DNA of 64,000 bases from VRUE01 sp963805475 (GTDB lineage: Bacteria > Actinomycetota > Thermoleophilia > Solirubrobacterales > 70-9). The notes below the pieces were generated by a model. It did not search any database. It was not told the DNA's origin and saw only the letters and a program-made list of their open reading frames with translations. The position numbers and the translations under genes are program-made. Below are positions 23,445 to 31,493 of the stretch, one piece after another; positions within the stretch are counted from its first letter, which is position 1; each line of letters starts with the position of its first letter. The stretch is taken from contig CAWDUO010000007.1 of assembly GCA_963805475.1 (NCBI GenBank), positions 1-64,000 on the forward strand, given 5' to 3'.

Positions 23445-23639
23445 ATGGACCGCGAGGAGATCGTCGCGGCGTTGACCGACCTGGCGGCCGAGCTGCGGCA
23501 GCGGGGCGCGAGCGCCGACATGTACGTCGTCGGCGGCGCGGCGATCGCGCTCGCCTACGACGAGCGCCGCGCCACCCGCGACATCGACGCCCTGTTCGAG
23601 CAGCGATCTCCGCCTGCCTCTACACCTATAGGTGTATGA
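23445..23639 (+). pseudogene. Truncated nucleotidyltransferase (DUF6036-like)
   Basis: 64-codon frame. The first 50 residues (MDREEIVAALTDLAAELRQR, ADMYVVGGAAIALAYDERRA, TRDIDALFEQ) are the start of a nucleotidyltransferase fold with GG and DxD intact. The frame then runs into unrelated sequence (RSPPASTPIGV) and stops inside the vapBC operator. About two thirds of the protein is missing, consistent with replacement by the vapBC module. Confidence 0.7.
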
Positions 23640-23640
23640 T
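23621..23640 (+). promoter_or_regulatory. vapBC operator and -10 box
   Basis: Perfect 16-bp palindrome TACACCTATAGGTGTA at 23621-23636 overlapping TATGAT at 23635-23640, which lies 9 nt before the vapB ATG. The position fits autorepression by VapB/VapBC. Confidence 0.65.
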
Positions 23641-23649
23641 TGTGTGCAG

Positions 23650-23862
23650 ATGAGTAGAACGAACATCGAGATCGACGAGCGGCTGATGGAACGCGCTATG
23701 CGCCGCTACCGCTTGCACACCAAGCGCGAGGCCGTCGACCTGGCGCTGCGCAGGCTCGTCGGCGAGCCGATGGGCCGCGAGGAAGTGCTGGAGATGGAGG
23801 GCAGCGGCTGGGCCGGCGACCTCGATCAGCTCCGCGCACCCGACGAGATCCCGCAGCGGTGA
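23650..23862 (+). CDS. vapB: VapB-family antitoxin
   Basis: 70 aa. The N-terminal ribbon-helix-helix (MSRTNIEIDERLMERAMRRY, TKREAVDLALRRLV) binds DNA. The C-terminal tail (REEVLEMEGSGWAGDLDQLR) is the usual toxin-binding region with the conserved GW. ATG at 23650 is preferred over an in-frame ATG at 23632, which lies within the operator. It overlaps vapC by 4 nt. The palindrome upstream is its likely operator. Confidence 0.88.
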   Translation: MSRTNIEIDERLMERAMRRYRLHTKREAVDLALRRLVGEPMGREEVLEMEGSGWAGDLDQLRAPDEIPQR

Positions 23863-24263
23863 TCCTCATCGACAGCTCGGCGTGGGTCGAGTTCCTGCGC
23901 GCGACCGGAAGCCCCGCCCACCTCGCTCTGCGCGCCGCGCTCGAGGGCGAAGTGAAGCTCGCCTGCACCGACGTCGTCTTGATGGAGATCCTCGCCGGCG
24001 CCCGTGATGACGCCGACCGCGACCGCCTGCGGCGCCTGCTCTACGGCCAGGAGTTCCTCGCCGTGGAGGGCCCGGCCGACTACGAGCAGGCGGCGGACCT
24101 CTACCGCCGGTGCCGCCTTGGCGGCGAGACGCCGCGCAAGCTCACCGACTGCCTGATCGCCGCGGTCGCGATCCGCAACGACGCCGAGCTGCTGTGTGCG
24201 GATGCCGACTTCCTCACGATCGCCCGCCACTCGCCGCTGCGGATCGCCGCTGCTAGGCGATAG
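23859..24263 (+). CDS. vapC: VapC-family PIN-domain ribonuclease toxin
   Basis: 134 aa. PIN-domain acidic residues are in place: LIDSSAWVEFLR (Asp), VLMEILAGA (Glu), KLTDCLIAAVA (Asp) and DADFLTIA (Asp). VapC toxins cleave tRNA or rRNA when unbound. GTG at 23859 overlaps the vapB stop (GTGA). Intact length and motifs suggest a functional module. It sits where a nucleotidyltransferase gene was truncated and just before tRNA-Thr on the other strand. tRNA genes are common integration points, but no attachment-site repeat was found. Confidence 0.9.
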   Translation: MILIDSSAWVEFLRATGSPAHLALRAALEGEVKLACTDVVLMEILAGARDDADRDRLRRLLYGQEFLAVEGPADYEQAADLYRRCRLGGETPRKLTDCLIAAVAIRNDAELLCADADFLTIARHSPLRIAAARR

Positions 24264-24360
24264 TCGGCGGGCGCCGACCGACGGCGCCGGCATCGAGCTT
24301 GGCCGCGAACAGCTCGAGCTCCTTGGTTTCCGCCGGGTGCCGTCGATTCCCAACAGCCAA

Positions 24361-24432
24361 GCCCGCCCTCGGACTCGAACCGAGAACCTCGTCTTTACAA
24401 GAGACGTGCTCTGCCAATTGAGCTAGGCGGGC
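24361..24432 (-). tRNA. tRNA-Thr (UGU)
   Basis: On the minus strand the sequence folds as a standard cloverleaf: acceptor GCCCGCC/GGCGGGC, D-arm GCTC/GAGC, anticodon stem CGTCT/AGACG with loop CTTGTAA (anticodon TGT), and T-arm CTCGG/CCGAG with loop TTCGAGT. 72 nt, CCA not encoded. Confidence 0.95.
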
Positions 24433-24465
24433 ACTTAGAGCTGTCCCGTAGTCGAATATAGAGGC

Positions 24466-25500
24466 GTGAGCGCGGGACCGGACTCGATCGAGGCGACCTT
24501 CCGGCTGCTGGCGCCGGGCGAGGGGGCGCTGCTGGGCGCGGCGATCCGGGCCGCCTACGGGGAGAGCTACGACGTGCGCTGGGTCTACGACGCGGCCGAG
24601 GTGGAGCGGCGGCTGGCGGACGGCACCTACGTCTCCTGCGTCGCCGAGTCGGCGGCGGGCGAGCTGCTCTGCCACGAGGGGATGAGCCTGGCGGCGGCCG
24701 GCGACGCGGTCGGCCACTCGGGCCAGGCGGTGACGATGCCGGTCGCGCGCGGGCAACACCTCTTCACCCGCACCAAGCGCCACCTGATGGAGTGGGCCGC
24801 GGCGCAGGGCATGGCGGGGATGTTCAGCGAGGCGACCGCCGCCCATCCCTACAGTCAGCGCGCCAACCTCGAGCTGGGCGCGCACGAGACCGGCTTCCTG
24901 CTCGGCTGGATCCCGGCGAGCGTCGAGAACGACGCGGCCCGCGCGGGCGGCGGGGAGGCGGCGCGGCGGCGGCCGAGGCGCCAGTCGGCGGCGCTCTTCT
25001 ACGCCAAGCTCGGCGACGGCCACGAACGCGAGGTCTACGCGCCCGAGCGCCACCGCGAGATCGTCCGGCGGACGCTGGAGCTGTGCGAGCTGCGCGGCGT
25101 CCTCGCCGACCCGCCGGCCGCGGTCGAGATCCCGGCGCGCAGCGGCCTGCACGTCGAGGTCGACGAGTCGCACAACCTGGCGCTGATCACCGCGCACACG
25201 CCCGGGGGCGACCTCGACGCGGCGGTCGCGGCGGAGCGCCACCACCTCTTCCACCGCCGCGGCCTGGACGCGATCTACCTCGACCTGCCGCTGACGAACC
25301 CCGCCACCGCCCTGCTCGCCGACCACCTGGAGCGGCTCGGCGTCTCCTACGCGGGCGTCTTCCCCAACCACCGCACCGACGGCGACGTGCTGCGCATGCA
25401 GTCCCTGCACCGGGCGAGGATCGACGCCGGCGACGTCTCCGTCGCCTCCGAGCACGGCCGCGAGCTGCTCGAGTACGTGCTGGCGGACGTTCGGCGCTGA
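24466..25500 (+). CDS. GNAT-like N-acyltransferase protein of unknown substrate
   Basis: 344 aa. The first half (TFRLLAPGEGALLGAAIRAA, YVSCVAESAAGELLCHEGMS) and the stretch RGQHLFTRTKRHLMEWAAAQ with GMAGMFSEATAAHPYSQRAN look like a GNAT fold, the second being the CoA-binding turn. The C-terminal half (residues 200-344) is a second alpha/beta region (LHVEVDESHNLALITAHTPG, DAIYLDLPLTNPATALLADH). I cannot name a substrate. GTG start three bases after TATAGA. The tRNA lies upstream on the opposite strand. Confidence 0.6.
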   Translation: MSAGPDSIEATFRLLAPGEGALLGAAIRAAYGESYDVRWVYDAAEVERRLADGTYVSCVAESAAGELLCHEGMSLAAAGDAVGHSGQAVTMPVARGQHLFTRTKRHLMEWAAAQGMAGMFSEATAAHPYSQRANLELGAHETGFLLGWIPASVENDAARAGGGEAARRRPRRQSAALFYAKLGDGHEREVYAPERHREIVRRTLELCELRGVLADPPAAVEIPARSGLHVEVDESHNLALITAHTPGGDLDAAVAAERHHLFHRRGLDAIYLDLPLTNPATALLADHLERLGVSYAGVFPNHRTDGDVLRMQSLHRARIDAGDVSVASEHGRELLEYVLADVRR

Positions 25501-25524
25501 GAGCCCCTCAGCTCGACGAAGCTT

Positions 25525-26181
25525 TCAGACCAGAACCTCGCGGGAGTCGAGGTGCGCGGCGACCTTGCGCTTGACGCGCTGGAGGGCGTTGTCGACGGTC
25601 TTGGTGTCGCACTCGAGGCGCTCGGCGGTGTCCTCGTAGGAGTGGCCGTCGAGGTAGAGCGAGAGGACGCTGCTCTCGAGGTCCGAGAGGACGCCCGAGG
25701 CGCCGGCGAGGCAGGCGACGAGGCTCGCCAGCTCTTCGCTCGCGATCACCTGGTTGACCGGGTCGGCGACGCTGGGGCCGGGCAGGATCTCGTCGAGGGT
25801 CGTGTCGGAGTCGCCCGCCGCGGCCGGCGTCTGGCTGAAGGAGACGTACTGGTTGAGGGGCGTGTGCTTGTTGCGGGTCGCCGTCTTCACGGCGGTGATG
25901 ATCTGGCGGGTGATGCAGAGCTCGGCGAAGCTGCGGAAGCTCGACTCGCGATCGCTGCGGTAGTCGCGAATCGCCTTGTAGAGGCCGAGCAGGCCTTCCT
26001 GGATCAGGTCGTCGCTCTCCCCGCCGAGCAGGAAGTAGGACGAGGCCTTGAGCCGGACGAAGCCGCGGTAGCGGCGCACGATCGAGTCGTAGGCGTCTGT
26101 CCGCCCCTCCTTGGCGAGGGCGACTAGATAGTGATCATCAAGCTCAACTTGAGGGTTAGTACTGGGCGACGAAAGAGCCAC
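25525..26181 (-). CDS. sigH: RNA polymerase sigma factor SigH-like (sporulation sigma H family)
   Basis: 218 aa. Very close to Bacillus SigH in layout: IVRRYRGFVRLKASSYFLLG, GESDDLIQEGLLGLYKAIRD, FAELCITRQIITAVKTATRN and DLESSVLSLYLDGHSYEDTA with TVDNALQRVKRK. In non-sporulating actinobacteria this family directs general or stationary-phase transcription. GTG at 26181 follows AAGGAGAAGGA at a normal distance. A strong sigma-70-type promoter (26296-26324) and an inverted repeat (26255-26279) lie upstream, giving a leader of more than 100 nt, unlike the leaderless genes around it. Confidence 0.92.
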   Translation of the reverse strand: MALSSPSTNPQVELDDHYLVALAKEGRTDAYDSIVRRYRGFVRLKASSYFLLGGESDDLIQEGLLGLYKAIRDYRSDRESSFRSFAELCITRQIITAVKTATRNKHTPLNQYVSFSQTPAAAGDSDTTLDEILPGPSVADPVNQVIASEELASLVACLAGASGVLSDLESSVLSLYLDGHSYEDTAERLECDTKTVDNALQRVKRKVAAHLDSREVLV

Positions 26182-26254
26182 TGATCCTTCTCCTTTTCGA
26201 GACGAAGGGCCGTGGCGCCCGTACCTCCCCTGGTGGCGCCGGTATTGACTGGCT

Positions 26255-26279
26255 GAAGTTCAGACTCAAGCTGAACTTC
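26255..26279. promoter_or_regulatory. Inverted repeat in the sigH leader
   Basis: GAAGTTCAG, 7-nt loop, CTGAACTTC: perfect 9-bp arms, downstream of the predicted promoter. It could be an operator or an RNA hairpin that tunes sigH. Confidence 0.55.
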
Positions 26280-26295
26280 ACCGTTATGGCGGGGC

Positions 26296-26324
26296 ATTCT
26301 TACCGCCGCGCGGAGTTCTGTCAA
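26296..26324 (-). promoter_or_regulatory. sigH promoter
   Basis: On the minus strand TTGACA (26324-26319), a 16-17-nt spacer and TAAGAAT (26302-26296): the best consensus-like promoter in the window. Confidence 0.7.
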
Positions 26325-26362
26325 CCCCAAATTGCGAATTTCTGCAATCGCCGCTGCAGGTG

Positions 26363-27016
26363 CTATCGCTGCCGGGCCGCCTCGAAGAGCAGCGCGGCGG
26401 CCGCGGCGGAGACGTTGAGCGACTCGACTTTGCCATTTCTCGGCAGGGCGACGAGGCCGTCGCAGGCCGAGACGACTCGTGGGCGGATGCCCTTGCCCTC
26501 GCCGCCGAGGACGAGGACCGTGGAGCCGGTGAGGTCTGTGTCCCAGGGAGCTTGCGGAGCTTCCGCGTCGGCCCCCCAGATCCAGAAGCCGGCCCGCTTG
26601 GCGTCCGCCAGCCAGTCGGCGAGGTTGCGGACGCGGGCGACGTCGAGGTGCTCGACCGCGCCCGCCGCGGCCTTGCAGGCGACCGCCGTGACCTCGGCCG
26701 CGCGGCGCTCGGGGACGACGACGCCGGCGGCGCCGGCGAACTCGGCCGAGCGGCAGACGGCGCCGAGGTTGCGCGGGTCCTGCACCTGGTCGAGCGCGAC
26801 GATCAGCGCGTCGGGCCGCTCCAGCAGCGCGTTCGGGTCGGCGTACGGATAAGGATCGACCTCGGCGACGACGCCCTGATGGTCCGGGGACCCGCAGAGC
26901 CGCTCCAACTCCTCGGCAGGCGTCTCCGGCGCCCGCCAGACCCGCCGCACGGCCCGCCTTCCCCGCTCCGCCTCAGCGACCGGCCGCCGCCCGTAGATGA
27001 TCTGGCTACCGGCCAT
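26363..27016 (-). CDS. rlmB: 23S rRNA 2'-O-ribose methyltransferase, TrmH/SpoU family
   Basis: 217 aa. SpoU knot motifs are clear: ALDQVQDPRNLGAVCRSAEF (motif 1), VLGGEGKGIRP (motif 2) and PRNGKVESLNVSAAAAALLF (motif 3). An N-terminal substrate-binding part begins SQIIYGRRPVAEAERGRRAV. It methylates guanosine in the 23S rRNA peptidyl-transferase region; assignment to RlmB over other SpoU enzymes rests on this N-terminal domain. The ATG directly follows the cysS stop (TGAATG), a conserved cysS-rlmB order in Gram-positives. Confidence 0.9.
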   Translation of the reverse strand: MAGSQIIYGRRPVAEAERGRRAVRRVWRAPETPAEELERLCGSPDHQGVVAEVDPYPYADPNALLERPDALIVALDQVQDPRNLGAVCRSAEFAGAAGVVVPERRAAEVTAVACKAAAGAVEHLDVARVRNLADWLADAKRAGFWIWGADAEAPQAPWDTDLTGSTVLVLGGEGKGIRPRVVSACDGLVALPRNGKVESLNVSAAAAALLFEAARQR

Positions 27017-28405
27017 TCAGGCCTTGGGCACCAATCTGGCGCCCTCGGCCGAATCCCGAACTTCCCAGCCGAGCGCCACCAGCTCGTCGCGAATGGCGTC
27101 GGCGCGCTCGAAGTCCCTGGCTGCTCGCGCCTCCTCCCGCTGGGCCAGCAGCTCATCTGCCCGCTCGTCGGTCTCGGCTCCCTCATCCGGCTGGACAAGG
27201 GAGCCGAGCCCGACGAGCTCCAGCATCTCTTCAAGAGCATCGGAAGCTCCCGAAATCTCCCCCCGGTTGGCGTCCCCCACCAGCTCAAACACCTCGGCTA
27301 TTGCACGCGGAGTGTTGAAGTCGTCAGCCAGTGCCTCGCGAAACGCCTCGAGGCGGTCGCCGGGGGAGGGCCCGGCGGAGCCTCCCCGCTGTTGCTCCGA
27401 CGGGTCCTCCCCCGGTGGCCGCCCCACCGGATGCTCGCGAAAGAAGTTCCTGATCCGCTCGACGCGCGCCACGGCCTGCTCCATCTGCTCGGGCCCGAAC
27501 GCCAGCGGCTGCCGGTAGTGCCCGGAGATCAGGTAGGCGACGACCGCCTCACGGCCGTACCGATCCAGCGCCTCGGACAGCTGGAAGATGTTGCCTTCGG
27601 ACTTGGACATCTTTGCCGCGTCGGTCTCGATCATCCCGTTGTGCATCCAGAGCCGCGCGAACGGCCGTCCCGCGGCTTCCGACTGGGCTATCTCGTTCTC
27701 GTGATGCGGGAAGACGAGGTCCGATCCACCGCCGTGGATGGCGAACGACGGACCTAACTCGGCTTCCGCCATGGCCGAGCACTCGATGTGCCAGCCAGGC
27801 CGCCCCGGCCCCCACGGCGAGCTCCAGGAGCTGTCCTCCCCCTCCTTATGGGCCTTCCAGAGAGCGAAATCAAGAGGGTCTTCCTTGAGCGAGGCAGACC
27901 CTGCCTCTTCGCCCTGATCCATGTCCTCGGTGCGCCGATTCGACAGCTTTCCGTAATCCGCAGAGCTCTTCACCCTGAAGTAGACATCCCCACCAGACTC
28001 ATACGCATGACCTGAATCGATGAGGTCAGAGATCAAGCCAACGATCTCTTTAGTGGTCTCGCTCGCGAGGGGCTCGGCGTCCGGCCGCCCCAGTCCTAGG
28101 CGGTCGGTGTCCTCAAAGTAGGCAGCGGTCATCCGTTCCGCGAACTCTTCCGACGGCTCCCCCACCTCCCGCGCCGCGTCGTAGATCTTGTCGTTGATGT
28201 CGGTGACGTTGACGACCAGCTTCGCCCGATATCCCTCAGACCGAAGGAACCTCGTCAACAGCATGAAGATCACGAACGGCCGCGCGTTGCCTATGTGGAT
28301 CCGGGAGTAAACGGTCGGCCCACAGGCGTAGATGCCCACCTCCTCGTCACGAGGCAGAGCCCTCAACTCGCCCGACAACGTGTCTCGTATCCGAACCTCA
28401 CGCAT
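27017..28405 (-). CDS. cysS: Cysteine-tRNA ligase
   Basis: 462 aa, full length. The HIGH signature (SRIHIGNARPF), the zinc-site Cys in YACGPTVY, WHIECSAMAEAELG, HHENEIAQSEAA and KMSKSEGN are all present. It charges tRNA-Cys. TAGCAT lies 8 nt before the ATG. The gene uses visibly more A/T than its neighbours: for example 31 of 60 bases are G or C at 27961-28020. Loops such as RRTEDMDQGEEAGSASLKED are also less Ala/Arg-rich than local proteins. It forms a transcription unit with rlmB. Confidence 0.96.
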   Translation of the reverse strand: MREVRIRDTLSGELRALPRDEEVGIYACGPTVYSRIHIGNARPFVIFMLLTRFLRSEGYRAKLVVNVTDINDKIYDAAREVGEPSEEFAERMTAAYFEDTDRLGLGRPDAEPLASETTKEIVGLISDLIDSGHAYESGGDVYFRVKSSADYGKLSNRRTEDMDQGEEAGSASLKEDPLDFALWKAHKEGEDSSWSSPWGPGRPGWHIECSAMAEAELGPSFAIHGGGSDLVFPHHENEIAQSEAAGRPFARLWMHNGMIETDAAKMSKSEGNIFQLSEALDRYGREAVVAYLISGHYRQPLAFGPEQMEQAVARVERIRNFFREHPVGRPPGEDPSEQQRGGSAGPSPGDRLEAFREALADDFNTPRAIAEVFELVGDANRGEISGASDALEEMLELVGLGSLVQPDEGAETDERADELLAQREEARAARDFERADAIRDELVALGWEVRDSAEGARLVPKA

Positions 28406-28426
28406 GAGGCCGGATGCTAGAGAGGA

Positions 28427-29284
28427 TCAGAAGGTGCGGTAGCCGGCGCCGGCGGTCGACGCCTCGTCGCGCGACCAGGCGGGGGCGGTCTCGCCGGCGG
28501 CGGCGAGGACCTGGCGCCGCGCCCGCTTGGCGCTCGCCTCGATCTCCTCCTCGGCCGCCTTGCGCAGCCGCTCCTCGCGCTGCTCGGCCTGGCCGCGAAT
28601 CCGCTCGGACTCGGCCTGGAGCTGCTCCTCGGCGCGGGCGCGGGCCTTCTCGACGGCCTCGCCTTCGACCTTCTCGACCAGCTTGCGCACCCGCTCCTCG
28701 GCGTCGCGGCGGACGTCCTCGGTGCCCCGCATCACGCGCTCCTCGATCTCGGACTCGAGCCGCACGGCGAGCTGGTGGGCCTCCTCGGCGCGCGCCTCGG
28801 CCTCGGCGGCGCGCTGCTCGGCCGCGGCGACGCGGCGGTCGGCCTCGGACTGGGCCTTTTCCAGCACCTCGCGGGTGCGCCTGGAGGCCTCGCCTTCGGT
28901 CCGCTTCACCGCGCGGGCGACGGCCTCGTCGGCCTTCTCCCGCTCGGCTGTGATCTGAGCGGCGAACGACTCGCGATCGTCCTCGGCGCGCTTCTGCGCC
29001 TGCTCGAAGGCCTGCTCGGCGCGGTCGCGCCCCTGCTCGGCCTGCTTGGCGCGCGCCTCGGCGGCGCGGCGCCGCCCGCGCTCGGCGGCGATCCGCTCGC
29101 GCCCCTGCTCGCCGATCTTCGCCAGCGCCGCCCTCGCCCGCTCCCGGACCTCGACGGCCTCTCGCTCCACCTCGGCGACGCGCTCCTCACTCTGGCGCAC
29201 CCAGAGGAGCGCCTGCTCGGCGACCCCCTGGACGTCCTCCCGCGCCTCCGCGACGGAGCTCAACTTGATCGCAGCCTCACCCAC
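28427..29284 (-). CDS. Long coiled-coil protein
   Basis: 285 aa, almost entirely helical heptad-type sequence rich in Ala, Glu and Arg (EERVAEVEREAVEVRERARA, RAAEARAKQAEQGRDRAEQA, AEERVRKLVEKVEGEAVEKA). No membrane segment. The C-terminus ends AGAGYRTF. GTG at 29284 is chosen because TAGGTT lies 7 nt before it; an upstream TTG at 29347 would add 21 poorly coding residues. It may be a structural or scaffold protein, but the composition gives no specific function. Confidence 0.7.
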   Translation of the reverse strand: MGEAAIKLSSVAEAREDVQGVAEQALLWVRQSEERVAEVEREAVEVRERARAALAKIGEQGRERIAAERGRRRAAEARAKQAEQGRDRAEQAFEQAQKRAEDDRESFAAQITAEREKADEAVARAVKRTEGEASRRTREVLEKAQSEADRRVAAAEQRAAEAEARAEEAHQLAVRLESEIEERVMRGTEDVRRDAEERVRKLVEKVEGEAVEKARARAEEQLQAESERIRGQAEQREERLRKAAEEEIEASAKRARRQVLAAAGETAPAWSRDEASTAGAGYRTF

Positions 29285-29370
29285 TCGCCGCAACCTACTA
29301 CCCGGCGCGGAGGAGACGCCACCCGCACCGCGGTCGAAAATCCGCAATTAGCGGGGTTGCGGGGGAGGCG

Positions 29371-31020
29371 CTACGCGGACCGCTCGGCCTCACGCGCGTG
29401 GAGGTCTTTCTTCAGGACCTTTCCCGTCGCGTTCCTGGGCAGCTCCTCCATGAACTCGACCTCGCGCGGCGCCTTGTAGGCGGCGAGGTGCGCCTTCACG
29501 TGCCCCTTCAGGTCGTCGGCCGAGACCTCGACCTCGCCGGCGAGCACGACGAACGCTTTCAACCGCTGGCCGAACTCCTCGTCCTCGACCCCGATCACCG
29601 CCACCTCCTCGACCGCCTCGTGGTCGGAGAGCAGGTCCTCGACCTCGCGCGGGAAGACGTTCTCGCCGCCGGAGACGATCATCTCGTCGTCGCGCCCGTC
29701 GACGAAGAGGCGCCCGCCGGCGTCGAGGTGGCCGACGTCGCCGCTGCAGAGCAGCCCGTCGATCTCGTCCTTGCCGCCGCCGCCGGTGTAGCCCTCGAAG
29801 GACATCTCGTTGCCGACGAAGATGCGGCCGACCTCGCCGCGCGGCACCTCGCGCCCGGCCTCGTCGTAGAGGCGGACGACGGTGCCCCGCGGCGGCCGCC
29901 CGGCCGTGCCCGGCGCCGTCCGCAGTTCGGCCGGCGTTGCGACGGTCGCGTAGGCGACCTCGGTCGAGCCGTAGAGGTTGTAGATGTTGTCGCCGAAGCG
30001 GTCCATCCAGGCGATCGCCAGCTCGCCCGGCAGCGAGGAGCCGGAGAGCGAGGTGATCCGCAGTGAGGAGAGGTCGTACCGTTCCAGCGTCTCCTCGGGC
30101 AGCTGGAGGATGCGCTGGACCATCACCGGGACCACCGCCAGCACCTCGGCGCGGTGCTCCTGAACCGCCTGGAGCGTCCCCTCGGGGTCGAAGCGCCGCC
30201 GCAGCACGATCGTCGAGGCGGTCGGCAGGCTCATGACGAAGTGGAAGAAGCCCCAGGAGTGGAAGAGCGGCGCCGCGACCACCATCGTCTCGCGGCTGCG
30301 GTAGGGGATGCGGTCGAGCAGCGACGCCACCGCCATCAGCCCGTCGGGGCTGGAGCGCTGGGCGCCCTTCGGCGTCCCGGTCGTGCCCGAGGTGAGGATG
30401 ACGAAGCGCGGCTTGTCGGGCGGCGGCCTTCGGTCGCTCTCGTCGCCCGCCGCGATCAGCGAGTCGAGCGTCGGCTTCTCTGGCTCGCCGTCGGCCCAGG
30501 CGACGATCCGTCGCACGCCCTCGTCCACCCCCTCAAGCAGGCCGGCGAACTCCTCGTCGTAGACCAGCGCCTTCGGCTCCTCGCGCCGCGTCACCTCGAC
30601 CAGCTGCGGGCCGGCGAACATCGTGTTGAGGTAGAGCGCGCTCGCGCCGAGCTTGGCGGCGGCCAACGTCGCCTCGACGAAGCCGCGATGGTTGCGGCAC
30701 ATGATCCCGACCCCGTCGCCGTGGCCGATCCCGATCCGGGCGAGCGAGTCGGCGAGCGCGTTGGTGCGGCGGTGCAGCTGGGCGAAGGTGAGCGAGCCGC
30801 GCTCGTCGATCAGCGCGGTCGCGTCGGGATGGTGGAGCGCGGCGGTGGCGATGCCGGTCGCCGGCGATGCCCCCCAGCGCAGGAAGGTGGCGCCGATCTT
30901 CAGCGCCCTGTCCGGCCGGATCGGCTCGAGGACGCCGGCTTCGCGCAGCACCCTGACCTCGAACGCTTTGTCCGAGGCCGCCTGCCGCGCCGCCGAGGCG
31001 ATCGATCCGAGCCTGCCCAT
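29371..31020 (-). CDS. Acyl-CoA synthetase (AMP-forming ligase)
   Basis: 549 aa. Adenylation motifs: LTSGTTGTPKGAQRSS (P-loop), YNLYGSTEVAYA, CSGDVGHLDAGGRLFVDGRD and the C-terminal PRNATGKVLKKDL with the catalytic lysine. It activates a carboxylic acid, probably a fatty acid, to its CoA thioester through an acyl-AMP. The N-terminal 40 residues (DKAFEVRVLREAGVLEPIRP) are typical of long-chain members. TAGGGT lies 10 nt before the ATG. It is a single gene between the coiled-coil gene and ispF and could feed the beta-oxidation enzyme at 59550. Confidence 0.92.
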   Translation of the reverse strand: MGRLGSIASAARQAASDKAFEVRVLREAGVLEPIRPDRALKIGATFLRWGASPATGIATAALHHPDATALIDERGSLTFAQLHRRTNALADSLARIGIGHGDGVGIMCRNHRGFVEATLAAAKLGASALYLNTMFAGPQLVEVTRREEPKALVYDEEFAGLLEGVDEGVRRIVAWADGEPEKPTLDSLIAAGDESDRRPPPDKPRFVILTSGTTGTPKGAQRSSPDGLMAVASLLDRIPYRSRETMVVAAPLFHSWGFFHFVMSLPTASTIVLRRRFDPEGTLQAVQEHRAEVLAVVPVMVQRILQLPEETLERYDLSSLRITSLSGSSLPGELAIAWMDRFGDNIYNLYGSTEVAYATVATPAELRTAPGTAGRPPRGTVVRLYDEAGREVPRGEVGRIFVGNEMSFEGYTGGGGKDEIDGLLCSGDVGHLDAGGRLFVDGRDDEMIVSGGENVFPREVEDLLSDHEAVEEVAVIGVEDEEFGQRLKAFVVLAGEVEVSADDLKGHVKAHLAAYKAPREVEFMEELPRNATGKVLKKDLHAREAERSA

Positions 31021-31033
31021 GAAGCAGCGAACC

Positions 31034-31489
31034 CTATTCGGTATCGATGGAAGCCACCGCTATGCAGGCGATTCCCTCGCCGCGGCCGATCCAGCCCATG
31101 CCCTCGTTGGTGGTCGCCTTGACGCTGACCCGGGCCGAGGTCGCGGCGGCGAGGACGCGCTCCATCTCGTCGCGGTAGGGCGCCAGGCGCGGCTCCTGGC
31201 AGACGAGCGTCGCATCGACGTTCTCGATCCGGCCGCCGATCGTGCCGACCACGGTGCGCAGCAGGTCGACCGAGTCGGCGCCGCGCCAGCGCTCCTCGTC
31301 GTCGGGGAAGAGGGCGCCGATGTCGCCCCGCCCGGCGGCGCCGAGCAGCGCGTCGATCACGGCGTGGGTGAGCACGTCGGCGTCGGAGTGGCCGGCCAGC
31401 CCGCGCTCGTGCTCGATCTCGACCCCGCCGAGGATCAGCGGGCGTCCCGCGGCGAAGCGGTGGCTGTCGTAGCCGATCCCGACGCTCAT
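31034..31489 (-). CDS. ispF: 2-C-methyl-D-erythritol 2,4-cyclodiphosphate synthase
   Basis: 151 aa. IGYDSHRFAAGRPLILGG holds the metal-binding Asp and His; HSDADVLTHAVIDALLGAAG and DIGALFPDDEERWRGADSVD follow, then VKATTNEGMGWIGRGEGIAC. It catalyses the fifth step of the MEP isoprenoid pathway. The ATG lies 4 nt after the PHP-phosphatase stop. ispD, normally next to or fused with ispF, is 2 kb away on the same strand, with the DUF389 gene inserted between on the other strand. Confidence 0.96.
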   Translation of the reverse strand: MSVGIGYDSHRFAAGRPLILGGVEIEHERGLAGHSDADVLTHAVIDALLGAAGRGDIGALFPDDEERWRGADSVDLLRTVVGTIGGRIENVDATLVCQEPRLAPYRDEMERVLAAATSARVSVKATTNEGMGWIGRGEGIACIAVASIDTE

Positions 31490-31493
31490 CGAT

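Larger units (their letters stand above)
26182..26362 (-). other. sigH upstream region
   Basis: Intergenic between rlmB and sigH. It contains a promoter (see 26296) and the inverted repeat at 26255. No coding frame. Confidence 0.7.

Noticed and set aside
24361..24432. An integrated island with tRNA-Thr as attachment site, given vapBC beside it.
   Set aside because: No direct repeat of the tRNA 3' end and no integrase were found nearby.
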